Assembly (NCBI RefSeq): GCF_900110115.1
Contig: NZ_FOCM01000002.1
Span: forward strand, 477,912 to 541,911
Origin: Palleronia pelagia
GTDB taxonomy: Bacteria > Pseudomonadota > Alphaproteobacteria > Rhodobacterales > Rhodobacteraceae
Direction of reading: 5' to 3'
DNA: 64,000 bases
The translations under genes were made by a program, and so were the position numbers. Shown piece by piece: positions 36,447 through 46,329 of this stretch. The notes beneath the pieces are model-generated. The model worked only from the letters and a program-made list of their open reading frames with translations, did not search any database and was not told the DNA's origin. Position 1 is the stretch's first letter. Each line of letters starts with the position of its first letter.

Positions 36447-37775
36447 TCAATCGCCCGACCGCTTGGCGCGCAGCCGCCCGAAATAGTCCAGGCGCTTCTT
36501 CAGATCCCGCTCGAACCCACGCTCGGGCGGTACGTAGAATTCAGGTCGCGCCATCCCATCGGGGAAATAGTTCTGCCCCGAGAAACCATCCTCGGCGTCG
36601 TGGTCATAGGCATAACCGTCACCATAGCCCTGGTCCTTCATCAGCGAAGTCGGCGCGTTCAGGATATGCTTGGGCGGCGGATTCGACCCCGTTTGTTTGG
36701 CCGATTTTCGCGAGGCCTTGTAGGCGACATATCCCGCATTCGATTTCGGAGCGAGCGCCAGGTAGATCACCGACTGCGCCAAGGCCAATTCGCCCTCGGG
36801 ACTGCCCAGTCGCTCGAATGTTTCCCAGGCATCCAGGCAAACGCGCTGCGCCTGTGGGTCGGCCAGCCCGATATCCTCGATCGCCATGCGCGTGATCCGC
36901 CGCGCGAGGTAGCGCGGATCTTCCCCACCTTCGAGCATGCGAGCCAGCCAATAGAGCGCGGCGTCAGGATCGCTGCCGCGCACCGATTTGTGCAGCGCCG
37001 AAATCAGATTGTAATGTGCGTCTCCCGACTTGTCGTATTGCGCCGCCCGCCGCATCAGCCGGGTGACGAGCGCATCCGGCCCCAACGGCTCGCCGACACG
37101 CCACGACGCCACCTGCTCGACCAGGTTCAGCATCGCGCGCCCGTCGCCATCGGCCATTTCGACCAGGCTGGACCGGGCGGCCGCGGTCAGCGGCAGTTTG
37201 CGGCCCAGCTCGTCCTCGGCGCGGTCGATCAGGCGGCCAAGATCCTTGGCGTCCAGGCGCGACAGCACCAGAACCTGCGCGCGGCTCAGAAGGGCGGCGT
37301 TCAACTCGAAGCTGGGATTCTCGGTGGTGGCACCGACCAGAAGGATCGTGCCATCCTCCATGTGCGGCAGGAAGCCATCCTGCTGGGCCTTGTTGAACCT
37401 GTGGATCTCGTCGACGAAAAGCAAGGTGCCCTGCCCGTTGGCCCGGCGGTGGCGGGCCGCGTCGAACACTTTGCGCAGGTCCGGCACTCCGGTGAAGATC
37501 GCGCTGATCTGAACGAAATGAAGATCGGTTTCTTGCGCCAACAGTCGGGCGATGGTCGTCTTTCCCACCCCCGGCGGGCCCCAGAAAACCAGAGACGACA
37601 AGGCCCCCGAGGCCAGCATGACGCCCAGTGGGCCATCGGGACCCAGGACGTCGGTCTGTCCAACCACCTGCGCAAGCGAACGCGGCCGGAGCCTGTCGGC
37701 CAGCGGGCGGTGCGCGGTATCGGTCGGTGTCGGAGAGGCCGCATTCTGCGGCCCGGAATCGAATAGGTCTGCCAT
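36447..37775 (-). CDS. rarA: Replication-associated recombination protein A (RarA/MgsA)
   Basis: The 442-residue AAA+ ATPase has Walker A GPPGVGKTTIARLLA, Walker B LLFVDEIHRFNKAQQD, sensor 1 GATTENPSFELNAALLSR and the C-terminal tetramerisation segment near KHILNAPTSLMKDQGYG. It acts at stalled replication forks. Length is normal. Confidence 0.95.
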   Translation of the reverse strand: MADLFDSGPQNAASPTPTDTAHRPLADRLRPRSLAQVVGQTDVLGPDGPLGVMLASGALSSLVFWGPPGVGKTTIARLLAQETDLHFVQISAIFTGVPDLRKVFDAARHRRANGQGTLLFVDEIHRFNKAQQDGFLPHMEDGTILLVGATTENPSFELNAALLSRAQVLVLSRLDAKDLGRLIDRAEDELGRKLPLTAAARSSLVEMADGDGRAMLNLVEQVASWRVGEPLGPDALVTRLMRRAAQYDKSGDAHYNLISALHKSVRGSDPDAALYWLARMLEGGEDPRYLARRITRMAIEDIGLADPQAQRVCLDAWETFERLGSPEGELALAQSVIYLALAPKSNAGYVAYKASRKSAKQTGSNPPPKHILNAPTSLMKDQGYGDGYAYDHDAEDGFSGQNYFPDGMARPEFYVPPERGFERDLKKRLDYFGRLRAKRSGD

Positions 37776-37824
37776 CGCCTGTCTATGTAGGGTGGCGCGC
37801 GGCGTCGCACCAGCAGGCGGGTAT

Positions 37825-37856
37825 CAGGATCCGATCAAGGCAGCGATTGGATCCTG
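37825..37856. repeat. Inverted repeat in the luxI-rarA spacer
   Basis: CAGGATCC and GGATCCTG form perfect 8-bp arms 16 nt apart, 11 nt after the luxI stop codon. No U-tract follows, so termination is uncertain; it may mark the 3' end of the luxI transcript. Confidence 0.45.
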
Positions 37857-37866
37857 CGGGCCGCTA

Positions 37867-38457
37867 TTACTGCATGGCACTTTCGAAGTTCATGGACACG
37901 ACCTGGTTCATGACACCCTCGATCTCCATCACGGGCCCCATGGCGGTCATGTCGACCTTTACCCGTTTGGCCCAACGCGGCCAGTTCGCGGCCAGCAATG
38001 TCAGGCAGGACTTGGCGCCAACCGCCCGGGCGGCGACCCCGAGCTGCATGACCAGTTGCGCGTGGACACGACGACGCGCGGCGGCGGGCACGTGGTGTGA
38101 TACGAACAGGCGCGAGCTTTCCCAGACATCGGCTGCAACCGGCGCCTCGTCATACAGCAGATCCGCCGGGATGGTGTCCAGCAGGCCCCGCTGTGCGTCA
38201 CGAATCATGTATGTGTAGATTCCGCACTTCGCGGTTGTCGGCGTCAGGCGATTGCCAGCCAGCACACGACCGTCCTCGTCATGGACAACAACCCAACGGC
38301 TGGCGGGGTTGTCGTACTGATCGTATTCCATGCCCATGGCCTGGGGCAGATCCCAGTGATTATGCCGAATGAACCATTCGTGACGGGCCCGGAGCATGTT
38401 CGCAAAGAGCTCGCCGTGCTGGTGCATGTTTTCGAAAGAAAGCGTTGTCGTCTGCAT
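37867..38457 (-). CDS. luxI: Acyl-homoserine-lactone synthase, LuxI family
   Basis: The 196-residue protein shows the autoinducer-synthase pattern: RARHEWFIRHNHWDLP at residues 23-38, MEYDQYDNPAS at 43-53, and VWESSRLFVSHHVP near 110. It makes an N-acyl-homoserine lactone from S-adenosylmethionine and an acyl carrier; chain length cannot be read. It lies 96 bp downstream of luxR on the same strand, with an AAGGAG ribosome-binding site. The spacer carries a 13-bp palindrome and two direct repeats. Confidence 0.92.
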   Translation of the reverse strand: MQTTTLSFENMHQHGELFANMLRARHEWFIRHNHWDLPQAMGMEYDQYDNPASRWVVVHDEDGRVLAGNRLTPTTAKCGIYTYMIRDAQRGLLDTIPADLLYDEAPVAADVWESSRLFVSHHVPAAARRRVHAQLVMQLGVAARAVGAKSCLTLLAANWPRWAKRVKVDMTAMGPVMEIEGVMNQVVSMNFESAMQ

Positions 38458-38482
38458 CAGAAGACTCCTTGATACAATTAGC

Positions 38483-38514
38483 GGAGGATTCCCCCAATCT
38501 GAAAGTTATCTGAA
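38483..38514. promoter_or_regulatory. Operator candidates upstream of luxI
   Basis: A 13-bp near-perfect palindrome GGAGGATTCCCCC (38483-38495, one mismatched pair) is followed by two copies of ATCTGAA (38497-38503 and 38508-38514) with an 11-bp period. The palindrome lies 26-38 bp upstream of luxI and could be a divergent lux box. The 11-bp direct repeat is the geometry used by OmpR/PhoB-type regulators. Confidence 0.4.
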
Positions 38515-38553
38515 GGAGAGGAATATGCGAGCTTTCTTACACAGTTACTGAAA

Positions 38554-39165
38554 TTAAATGAGATTGTAGTCTTTTGCGCGCTGGATTGCTTCTGCTGTGG
38601 TCCTGGCCATGAGCTTTTCACGGACGCCCGTCAGGCGCAGTTTCAATGCGCTTTCCGAAACGCCAAGCATCGCCGCGGCCGCCGAATGGCGATGGCCGTC
38701 GGCGACGCATTTCAACGCCTCGTGCTGCGCGCGCGTGAGGCGGATATTCGGGTCGGCCATGCCGTGCAGATTCTTCGCGATCTCCTCGATTGCGATCATC
38801 TCCTCGTCCCGCAATTCCCGGTCGCCACGCGCGACACTGATAACGGTGCGCGACGTAATCGGTCCGGCCGAGACGGTGACGCCGTAATTCAATCCGAACT
38901 TCCGAGCCTCGTCGAAGACATGGAAGGGGTCCGGGATCTTCGGATTGGACCACCGGGTCGCGCCGGTCGATGCGAAGGACCAGGCGGTCATGGGGTCACG
39001 CAGAACGTAGCCCTGCTGCGTGTAGTGCTCCGTCCACTCGGGCGAGTAGGTCGTGAACAGCATGAGCGGGGACGTGAAACGGATGTGCAGAGCGGCGAAG
39101 TAGCCCTTCTCTGCGTAGGGATCGAGCCGACTGAGCTCGCCATCGAAACTGGTACGGTCAAACAT
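38554..39165 (-). CDS. luxR: LuxR-family autoinducer-binding regulator
   Basis: The 203-residue protein has an N-terminal autoinducer-binding domain with the conserved W-x3-Y and DP pattern (EWTEHYTQQGYVLRDP, then TRWSN) and a C-terminal LuxR helix-turn-helix (LTRAQHEALKCVADGHRHSA, then LGVSESALKLRL). It would bind an acyl-homoserine lactone and control luxI and other genes. It is shorter than many LuxR proteins at the N-terminus. The coding region and its flanks are lower in GC than neighbouring genes. Confidence 0.92.
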   Translation of the reverse strand: MFDRTSFDGELSRLDPYAEKGYFAALHIRFTSPLMLFTTYSPEWTEHYTQQGYVLRDPMTAWSFASTGATRWSNPKIPDPFHVFDEARKFGLNYGVTVSAGPITSRTVISVARGDRELRDEEMIAIEEIAKNLHGMADPNIRLTRAQHEALKCVADGHRHSAAAAMLGVSESALKLRLTGVREKLMARTTAEAIQRAKDYNLI

Positions 39166-39249
39166 GAAATTATATTCGCCTATTCCATTGTTTCCGGCAA
39201 CAACTTCAGGGCGATTGGGACCGCAAGGTGACGTTTGGTCAACTTGAAA

Positions 39250-39273
39250 CCGCCGCCCCGGTCGGAGCGGCGG
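39250..39273 (-). terminator. Terminator of the alpha operon after rplQ
   Basis: A 7-bp GC stem (CCGCCGC / GCGGCGG, 10-nt loop) is followed on the minus strand by TTTC. It lies 30 bp after the rplQ stop and upstream of luxR, so it separates the ribosomal unit from quorum-sensing genes. The U-tract is short. Confidence 0.55.
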
Positions 39274-39303
39274 CTCACTGTGCCATTATGGTGCCGCAAC
39301 GGC

Positions 39304-39717
39304 TTATTCGGCGTCTTCGGCTTCAAGCCGGGTGCGGTCGGCGGCGCCCTTGGCGTCGCGGTCGCGATCGACGAACTCGATGATCGCCATCGGGGCCATG
39401 TCGCCGTAGCGGAAGCCGGCTTTCAGGACGCGGACATAGCCGCCCTGGCGCTCGGCGTAGCGGGGGCCCAGCACGTCGAACAGCTTGGCGACGTGGCTGT
39501 CCTGCTTCAGGCGACTGGCGGCCTGGCGGCGGGCGTGCAGGTCGCCGCGCTTGCCGAGCGTGACCAGCTTGTCGATGATGCGCTTCAGCTCTTTCGCCTT
39601 GGGCAGGGTCGTCTTGATCTGCTCGTGCTCGATCAGCGATCCCGCCATGTTGGCGAACATGGCCTTGCGGTGTTCATGGGTACGGTTCAGGCGGCGGTAT
39701 CCGCGGGCGTGACGCAT
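39304..39717 (-). CDS. rplQ: 50S ribosomal protein L17
   Basis: The 137-residue protein begins [20 protein letters not shown], the L17 N-terminus, and carries [15 protein letters not shown] near the C-terminus. It is the last gene of the rpsM-rpsK-rpoA-rplQ unit. It is separated from rpoA by 144 bp with several hairpins. Confidence 0.97.
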   Translation of the reverse strand: MRHARGYRRLNRTHEHRKAMFANMAGSLIEHEQIKTTLPKAKELKRIIDKLVTLGKRGDLHARRQAASRLKQDSHVAKLFDVLGPRYAERQGGYVRVLKAGFRYGDMAPMAIIEFVDRDRDAKGAADRTRLEAEDAE

Positions 39718-39754
39718 GGTTTGGTTTCCTTCGATACGTGTTTTGCTTTGTCAG

Positions 39755-39810
39755 GCCGGTGTTGCGTTTCACCGGCTCTCCTTGGGGTCGGCCGCGGAGG
39801 GATCCGCGGC
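39755..39810 (-). repeat. Hairpins in the rpoA-rplQ spacer
   Basis: Two perfect 7-bp stems are visible: GCCGGTG/CACCGGC (39755-39776) and GCCGCGG/CCGCGGC (39791-39810). A looser GC stem lies near 39830-39850. None has a U-tract. They probably shape mRNA processing or stability between rpoA and rplQ. Confidence 0.45.
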
Positions 39811-39861
39811 GTCACCGGTCGTCGGCCGCCCCGACCGTCTGGCGGGGCGCGCCGTTTCGGC

Positions 39862-40878
39862 TCAGAAGTTGTCTTCGAACTTCTTGGCCAGGTCCTCGAT
39901 GTTCTCGGGGGGCCATTCCTCGACATCCATGCCCAGGTGCAGACCCATGCCCGACAGCACTTCCTTGATTTCGTTCAAGGACTTGCGGCCGAAGTTCGGG
40001 GTGCGCAGCATCTCGGCTTCGGTCTTCTGGATCAGGTCGCCGATATAGACGATGTTGTCGTTCTTCAGGCAGTTCGCCGAACGCACCGACAGCTCCAGCT
40101 CGTCCACCTTCTTCAGCAGAAGCGGGTTGAACTCGAGCCCGTCGTCGTCGTCCTGGCGGTTGGCCGATTCCGGCTCGTCGAAGTTGACGAAGATCGACAG
40201 CTGGTCCTGCAAGATGCGGGCGGCGAAGGCCACGGCATCGTCCGGCGCGACCGAACCGTCGGTCTCGACCTTCATGGTCAGCTTGTCATAGTCCAGCACC
40301 TGGCCCTCGCGGGTGGGCTGCACGTCGTAGCTGACCTTGCGCACCGGCGAGTAGATCGCGTCGATGGGCATCAGGCCGATCGGCGCATCCTCGGGGCGGT
40401 TCTTGTCGGCGCTGACATAGCCCTTGCCGGTGCTCACGGTCAGTTCCATGAACAGGTCGGCACCGTCGTCCAGGTGGCAGATCACGTGGTCCTTGTTCAG
40501 GACGGTGATGCCCTGGCTAACCGAGATGTCGCCGGCGGTCACGACCATGGGGCCCTTGGCCGAGATCGACACCCGCTTGGGGCCTTCGACTTCCATCTTG
40601 ATCGCGACGCCCTTGAGGTTCAGGACCACGTCGGTCACATCTTCGCGGACACCCGCGATCGAGCTGAACTCGTGCAGGACGTTGTCGATCTGGACGCTGG
40701 TGATGGCGGCGCCCTGCAGCGATGACATCAGAACGCGGCGCAGCGCGTTGCCCAGCGTCAGGCCGAAGCCACGCTCGAGCGGCTCGGCCACGACTGTGGC
40801 CTGGCGCGTGCGGTCGTTGCCGGGCTTGACCTCAAGCTGCGTGGGCTTGATCAGCTCCTGCCAGTTTTTATGAAGCAT
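39862..40878 (-). CDS. rpoA: DNA-directed RNA polymerase subunit alpha
   Basis: The 338-residue protein has the assembly domain ([35 protein letters not shown]) and the C-terminal domain ([32 protein letters not shown]). It is full length, with normal alpha-operon context downstream of rpsK. Confidence 0.98.
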   Translation of the reverse strand: MLHKNWQELIKPTQLEVKPGNDRTRQATVVAEPLERGFGLTLGNALRRVLMSSLQGAAITSVQIDNVLHEFSSIAGVREDVTDVVLNLKGVAIKMEVEGPKRVSISAKGPMVVTAGDISVSQGITVLNKDHVICHLDDGADLFMELTVSTGKGYVSADKNRPEDAPIGLMPIDAIYSPVRKVSYDVQPTREGQVLDYDKLTMKVETDGSVAPDDAVAFAARILQDQLSIFVNFDEPESANRQDDDDGLEFNPLLLKKVDELELSVRSANCLKNDNIVYIGDLIQKTEAEMLRTPNFGRKSLNEIKEVLSGMGLHLGMDVEEWPPENIEDLAKKFEDNF

Positions 40879-40992
40879 GGTGTCTCCTCAATTCTTGCCA
40901 GCCCGCTCATGCAATGCGGCCGACCCCCGAGGTTGAAAATGACGGCGCGAGGCCGCGCGCATGCGCGACCCCGCTCTAGCAAAGAAGTCCGA

Positions 40993-41379
40993 TCAGACGC
41001 GGCGGCGCTTGGGCGGCCGGCAGCCGTTATGGGCCATGGGCGTCACGTCGCGGATCGACGTGATGTTGAAGCCCGCGGCGGCCAGGGCGCGTAGCGCGGA
41101 TTCGCGGCCCGAGCCGGGGCCCTGCACCTCGACCTCGAGGGTGCGCACACCGTGCTCCTGCGCCTTGCGGCCGGCGTCTTCGGCGGCCATCTGCGCGGCG
41201 TAGGGGGTGGATTTACGCGAGCCCTTGAAGCCCATCGTGCCGGCGGACGACCACGAGATGGCGTTCCCCTGCACGTCCGAGATCAGGATCTTGGTGTTGT
41301 TGAACGAAGAGTTCACATGCGCAACGCCGGCGGCGATGTTCTTGGAAACCTTCTTCTTGACGCGACGATCACGTGCCAT
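40993..41379 (-). CDS. rpsK: 30S ribosomal protein S11
   Basis: The 128-residue protein has [17 protein letters not shown] and the C-terminal [18 protein letters not shown], the S11 signature. It starts 12 bp after rpsM and lies 114 bp upstream of rpoA. Confidence 0.98.
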   Translation of the reverse strand: MARDRRVKKKVSKNIAAGVAHVNSSFNNTKILISDVQGNAISWSSAGTMGFKGSRKSTPYAAQMAAEDAGRKAQEHGVRTLEVEVQGPGSGRESALRALAAAGFNITSIRDVTPMAHNGCRPPKRRRV

Positions 41380-41391
41380 TGGTCAGTCTCC

Positions 41392-41760
41392 TTATTTCTT
41401 CTTGCCGGCAATGGCCTTCGCGGGGCCTTTGCGGGTGCGGGCGTTGGTGTGGGTGCGCTGGCCGCGGACCGGCAGGTTGCGGCGGTGACGCAGGCCACGG
41501 TAGCAGCCCAGGTCCATCAGGCGCTTGATGTTCATCTGCGTTTCGCGGCGCAGGTCACCCTCGACGGTGAAGTTCTCGTCGATGTATTCGCGGATCTTCA
41601 CGACGTCGGTGTCGCTCAGCTCGTTCAGGCGCGCGGTCTTGTCGATACCGACGGCATCGCAGATCGTCGCGGCCGAGCTGGGGCCGATGCCGGTGATGTA
41701 GGTCAGGGCCACGGGGACCCGTTTGGCGGTGGGGAGGTTGACCCCTGCAATACGTGCCAA
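41392..41760 (-). CDS. rpsM: 30S ribosomal protein S13
   Basis: The 122-residue protein [20 protein letters not shown] through [12 protein letters not shown] is a full-length S13. The start is a TTG at 41760 (TTG GCA CGT), preceded by AAGGAAAG. No ATG gives the correct N-terminus, and a longer frame from 41913 runs through the promoter. It is the first gene of the rpsM-rpsK-rpoA-rplQ unit. Confidence 0.95.
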   Translation of the reverse strand: MARIAGVNLPTAKRVPVALTYITGIGPSSAATICDAVGIDKTARLNELSDTDVVKIREYIDENFTVEGDLRRETQMNIKRLMDLGCYRGLRHRRNLPVRGQRTHTNARTRKGPAKAIAGKKK

Positions 41761-41909
41761 AGCGTACTTTCCTTTCGTTGCGGGCCCGTGGTTCCAGGCC
41801 CTTTTTTCACAACGGAAGCCCGAGGGTATCCCCACGGGCCGCAGTCGAATTCCGATGAGTCGAGGCGGGGTGCGACCCCACAACTTGACGATTCCCTTTG
41901 GGATGGTGC

Positions 41910-41938
41910 GCAATAGTGCCGAATCGCCCGGTGGTCAA
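41910..41938 (-). promoter_or_regulatory. Sigma70-type promoter of rpsM-rpsK-rpoA-rplQ
   Basis: On the minus strand TTGACC (41933-41938), a 17-bp spacer and TATTGC (41910-41915) lie 150 bp upstream of the rpsM start. A 10-bp GC hairpin (41956-41982) precedes it. The rest of 41761-42014 shows no gene. Confidence 0.72.
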
Positions 41939-42014
41939 GCCCCGCGCACGAGCACGCGCGCCCGGACCGTGGCCGGGCGCGCGCGACGCGAAAAACAAGC
42001 GTTTCGGGGTCGGC

Positions 42015-42149
42015 TCAGCCGCCTTCTGCCCCGCTGCCGGCGTCCCGCCGGTCCATCCGCTGAACCACGCTGAGGATGCCCAGGCCGCACAGCCCGAAGG
42101 CGAACCCCACGCCGCTTATGGCGACGATGATCGTCACGATATCATTCAT
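42015..42149 (-). CDS. Small single-pass membrane protein
   Basis: The 44-residue peptide MNDIVTIIVAISGVGFAFG and onwards has one membrane helix (about residues 4-27) and a short charged tail (QRMDRRDAGSG). A GAGGCAGAGC ribosome-binding site precedes the ATG at 42149. I do not recognise the family. It lies alone between the adk terminator and the rpsM promoter, where most relatives would have adk and rpsM adjacent. The longer frame from 42224 is not favoured. Confidence 0.6.
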   Translation of the reverse strand: MNDIVTIIVAISGVGFAFGLCGLGILSVVQRMDRRDAGSGAEGG

Positions 42150-42355
42150 TGCTCTGCCTCGTGTCGTCTTTTGTTGTTGTACGCCAAATCTAGCAGTGCG
42201 CTTGCGCCGCACCAAACCATGCACCGGTCACGAAAGCGTAAATGGGCGCATCTGCGCCACCGGCGCGACGGGCGGACTACAAGGTGCCTTCGCCCCGCGG
42301 GTAACCGCAGCATCTAGGGGAAGGAAAAAAGCGGGTGGCCGCCGGATACGGATCG

Positions 42356-42387
42356 AAAAAGGCGGCGACCGTGTCCCGGTCGCCGCC
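42356..42387 (-). terminator. Terminator after adk
   Basis: An 11-bp perfect stem (GGCGGCGACCG with its complement, 5-nt loop) is followed on the minus strand by TTTTTC. It lies 30 bp after the adk stop and ends the rplO-secY-adk transcript. Confidence 0.8.
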
Positions 42388-42416
42388 CTTCCGTCATTCC
42401 GTCGCCGAGGCGCGGT

Positions 42417-43054
42417 TCAGTCGATGATTTGCTCGATCGCCTGGCCCACCTGCTCGATGTCGGCAAGGCCGTCTACGCGCTTCAGGTCGCCCTTGGCGTA
42501 GTAGTAGCCGATCAGCGGCGAGGTCTTCTTGTAGTATTCCATGAGCCGCTGCTTGAGGCTTTCCTCGTTATCGTCGGCCCGGCGCTTGAACTCGGTCCCG
42601 CCGCAGTTGGCGCATTTGCCGTCCTCGGGGATCGGCCGCGAGATGTCGTTGTAGACCTCGCCGCACGAGGCGCAGGTGGACCGGGCTGTGATGCGCTTGA
42701 TCAGGGCCTCGTCGTTGACCTGCATCTCGATCACGGCGCCCAGGTCCTCGCCGTGACGCTTCAGCAGGTCCCCCAGGGCATCGGCCTGGCCCAGCGTGCG
42801 GGGGAAGCCGTCGAAGATCAGCCCCCCGCCCTTGTCGCCCTCGAGCTTCTCCTCGATCAGGCCGATGACGATATCGTCGGTCACCAATTCGCCGCGGTCC
42901 ATGATCGCGGCCACCTTCTGGCCCATCTCGGTGCCCGAGCTGCGGGCGTCCCGCAGCATGTCCCCGGTGCTGAGCTGGATCATGTTGTGCTCATCCACCA
43001 GGCGGCGGGCTTGTGTGCCCTTTCCGGCCCCCGGAGGTCCAAGAAGTATGATGT

Positions 43055-43058
<4 letters not shown>
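42417..43058 (-). CDS. adk: Adenylate kinase with zinc-type LID
   Basis: The 213-residue kinase has the P-loop [14 protein letters not shown] and [14 protein letters not shown]. The LID carries four cysteines as CASC and CANC (about residues 130-155), a metal-binding LID as in Paracoccus adenylate kinase. It equilibrates AMP, ADP and ATP. Its start overlaps the secY stop by four bases. Confidence 0.97.
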
Positions 43059-44422
<1,364 letters not shown>

Positions 44423-44444
44423 GTCGGGTCTCTTTCAAACGGAA

Positions 44445-44523
44445 ACGCCGCGCGACCCGGTTTTCGGGGCTCGCGCGGCGTGATGAAAACCTGATTGGGT
44501 ATGTAAGCGCCCCGTCGGGCGCT
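44445..44523 (-). repeat. Hairpins in the rplO-secY spacer
   Basis: A 7-bp stem (AGCGCCC / GGGCGCT, 44506-44523) follows rplO. An 11-bp stem (ACGCCGCGCGA with its complement, 44445-44481) precedes secY and is followed by TTTCCGTTTG on the minus strand. The second may attenuate read-through into secY; the U-content is weak. Confidence 0.5.
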
Positions 44524-44532
44524 CACAACCAA

Positions 44533-45009
44533 TTACTCGGCCGCGCTGGCCGCGCTGCCGGTGACGGTCAGGGTGCCGCCGGCCTTTTCAACGGCCTCGA
44601 TGGCCGATTTCGACGCACCGGTGACGGTGATCGTGACCTTCGACGTGATCTCGCCCTTCGACAGGACGCGGATGCCGTCCTTCTTACGGCGCACCAGGCC
44701 CGAATCGAGAAGCTCGGTCTCGGTGATCTCCTCGCCCAGCTTGCCGGCATCGATGAACTTCTGGATCAGGCCCAGGTTCACGACGGCGTAATGCTTGGCG
44801 TTGATGTTGTTGAAACCGCGCTTGGGCAGACGCTGGTAGAGCGGCATCTGGCCGCCTTCGTAGCCGTTGATGGCCACACCCGAGCGGGACTTCTGGCCCT
44901 TGATGCCGCGGCCGGCGGTCTTGCCCTTGCCCGAGCCCGGGCCACGGCCGACGCGCATCCGCTTCTTGGCGGCGCCCGCGTTGTCGCGCAGTTCGTTCAG
45001 TTTAAACAT
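44533..45009 (-). CDS. rplO: 50S ribosomal protein L15
   Basis: The 158-residue protein begins [20 protein letters not shown] and contains [14 protein letters not shown] and [17 protein letters not shown], all L15 features. It starts a separate unit rplO-secY-adk, because rpmD, its usual upstream neighbour, is 2.4 kb away beyond two inserted genes. Confidence 0.97.
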   Translation of the reverse strand: MFKLNELRDNAGAAKKRMRVGRGPGSGKGKTAGRGIKGQKSRSGVAINGYEGGQMPLYQRLPKRGFNNINAKHYAVVNLGLIQKFIDAGKLGEEITETELLDSGLVRRKKDGIRVLSKGEITSKVTITVTGASKSAIEAVEKAGGTLTVTGSAASAAE

Positions 45010-45098
45010 GTGTCGCTTCCTTTCCTTGCCGGACGCGCACCCCCAGCGACGGGAGCGGTGCGGACACGGCGTTGCGTAATCCCTTGCGGGAAGGCCGC

Positions 45099-45127
45099 CT
45101 GATAGAAGATCGCCGGATTTTCTGCAA
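45099..45127 (-). promoter_or_regulatory. Sigma70-type promoter of rplO-secY-adk
   Basis: On the minus strand TTGCAG (45122-45127), a 17-bp spacer and TATCAG (45099-45104) lie about 90 bp upstream of rplO. It lies between the divergent rplO and DUF4394 genes in the 251-bp spacer 45010-45260. Confidence 0.62.
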
Positions 45128-45260
45128 GCCTTTCGGACCCGCCACGGGGCGCCACATGAAAATTTCGCGCGCGCCCCGAAACTTCCCGCCCTGACCTGCC
45201 GTGCCTCCCGTATCGCCGCCCCCGAAGGCGGCTGTTCTGTCCATCAACGGGAGACACGAC

Positions 45261-46115
45261 ATGAAAACCGCAATTCTCAGCAGCGCCGCTGCCGCCGCCC
45301 TTCTCGCCACCCAGGTCCACGCCGCAGGCCACGCCGGCACCATGGGCTATGCGCTCGCCGATGACGGCGCGACCCTCGTGACCATGGCCGACATCGCCGC
45401 CCCGGGCGAGGCGCAGACCTTCGATCTGGACACCGCGCTGGACGCCATCGCGTTCCGCCCCGTCACCGGTGACCTGCTGGGCTACACCAACGACGCCATC
45501 TACACGATCAACACCGCCGACGGCACCCTGACCGACGTGGGCGCGACCTTCAACGACGGCGCGCAGGTGGCCGACGGATCGGTCGTGGCGTTCGATTTCA
45601 ACAACGCAATCGACGCGGTGCGTGCCATCACCTCGGCCGGCGACAACCTGGTCTATTTCCCCGAGGGCTTCGGCGACGGCGACGACCGCGCCAACAGCGT
45701 GATCCGCGTGACCGACCTGGCCTATGCCGAGGGCGACGACAACGTGGGCACCACGCCGATGGTCTTCGCCAACGCCTATACCAACGCCATCGCGGGCGAG
45801 ACGGCCGGCAGCACGTTCCAATACGCGCTGGACGCCGAAACCGACGCGCTGATCAGCGTCGCCAACAACGACGGCACGCTCGAGACCGTGGCGCCGATCA
45901 TGGTCGATGGCGAAGCGGTCGACCTGTCGGCCATGGGCGGCTTCGACATCCTGTCGCCCAGCGAGGGCGAGAACCAGGCCTACGCCGTGCTTCAGATGGA
46001 AGGCGCCGAGACCGCCGGTCTCTACGCCATCAACCTGGACGACGGCACCGCAACGATGCTGAGCGACCTGGGCATGGGCGGCTTCTCGGGCTTCGCCGTG
46101 TCCCCCGGGATGTAA
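45261..46115 (+). CDS. DUF4394-like secreted protein
   Basis: The 284-residue protein has a signal peptide (MKTAILSSAAAAALLATQVH, cleavage near AAG) followed by an acidic repeat-rich domain of beta-propeller type (TFDLDTALDAIAFRPVTGDL, LYAINLDDGTATML), which resembles DUF4394. The function is unknown. The start at 45261 is supported by GGGAGACACGAC. It is read on the plus strand inside the ribosomal cluster, divergent from rplO. Confidence 0.8.
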   Translation: MKTAILSSAAAAALLATQVHAAGHAGTMGYALADDGATLVTMADIAAPGEAQTFDLDTALDAIAFRPVTGDLLGYTNDAIYTINTADGTLTDVGATFNDGAQVADGSVVAFDFNNAIDAVRAITSAGDNLVYFPEGFGDGDDRANSVIRVTDLAYAEGDDNVGTTPMVFANAYTNAIAGETAGSTFQYALDAETDALISVANNDGTLETVAPIMVDGEAVDLSAMGGFDILSPSEGENQAYAVLQMEGAETAGLYAINLDDGTATMLSDLGMGGFSGFAVSPGM

Positions 46116-46329
46116 TCCGGCCCGGCGCGGGGCCTGTCCCTGCGCCGTCGCAAGGCATCGGGCGTCCGGATCGGGTGGGATCCGGGCGCCCTTTTTCGTT
46201 TGTCCCACCACGAACCGCATCGCGCTTGTCGACAGCGGCGGATCCCGGGATCCTTGACCGCCCGGGCACGGGCCTACCTGTGGGGCAACCGCAGGGATGT
46301 CCCTGCCCTCGCATCGAAAAGGAAACCCC

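Noticed and set aside
39169..39174. Perfect TATAAT on the minus strand just before luxR
   Set aside because: It is 3 nt from the ATG, so transcription would start inside the gene, and no -35 element stands at the right distance.
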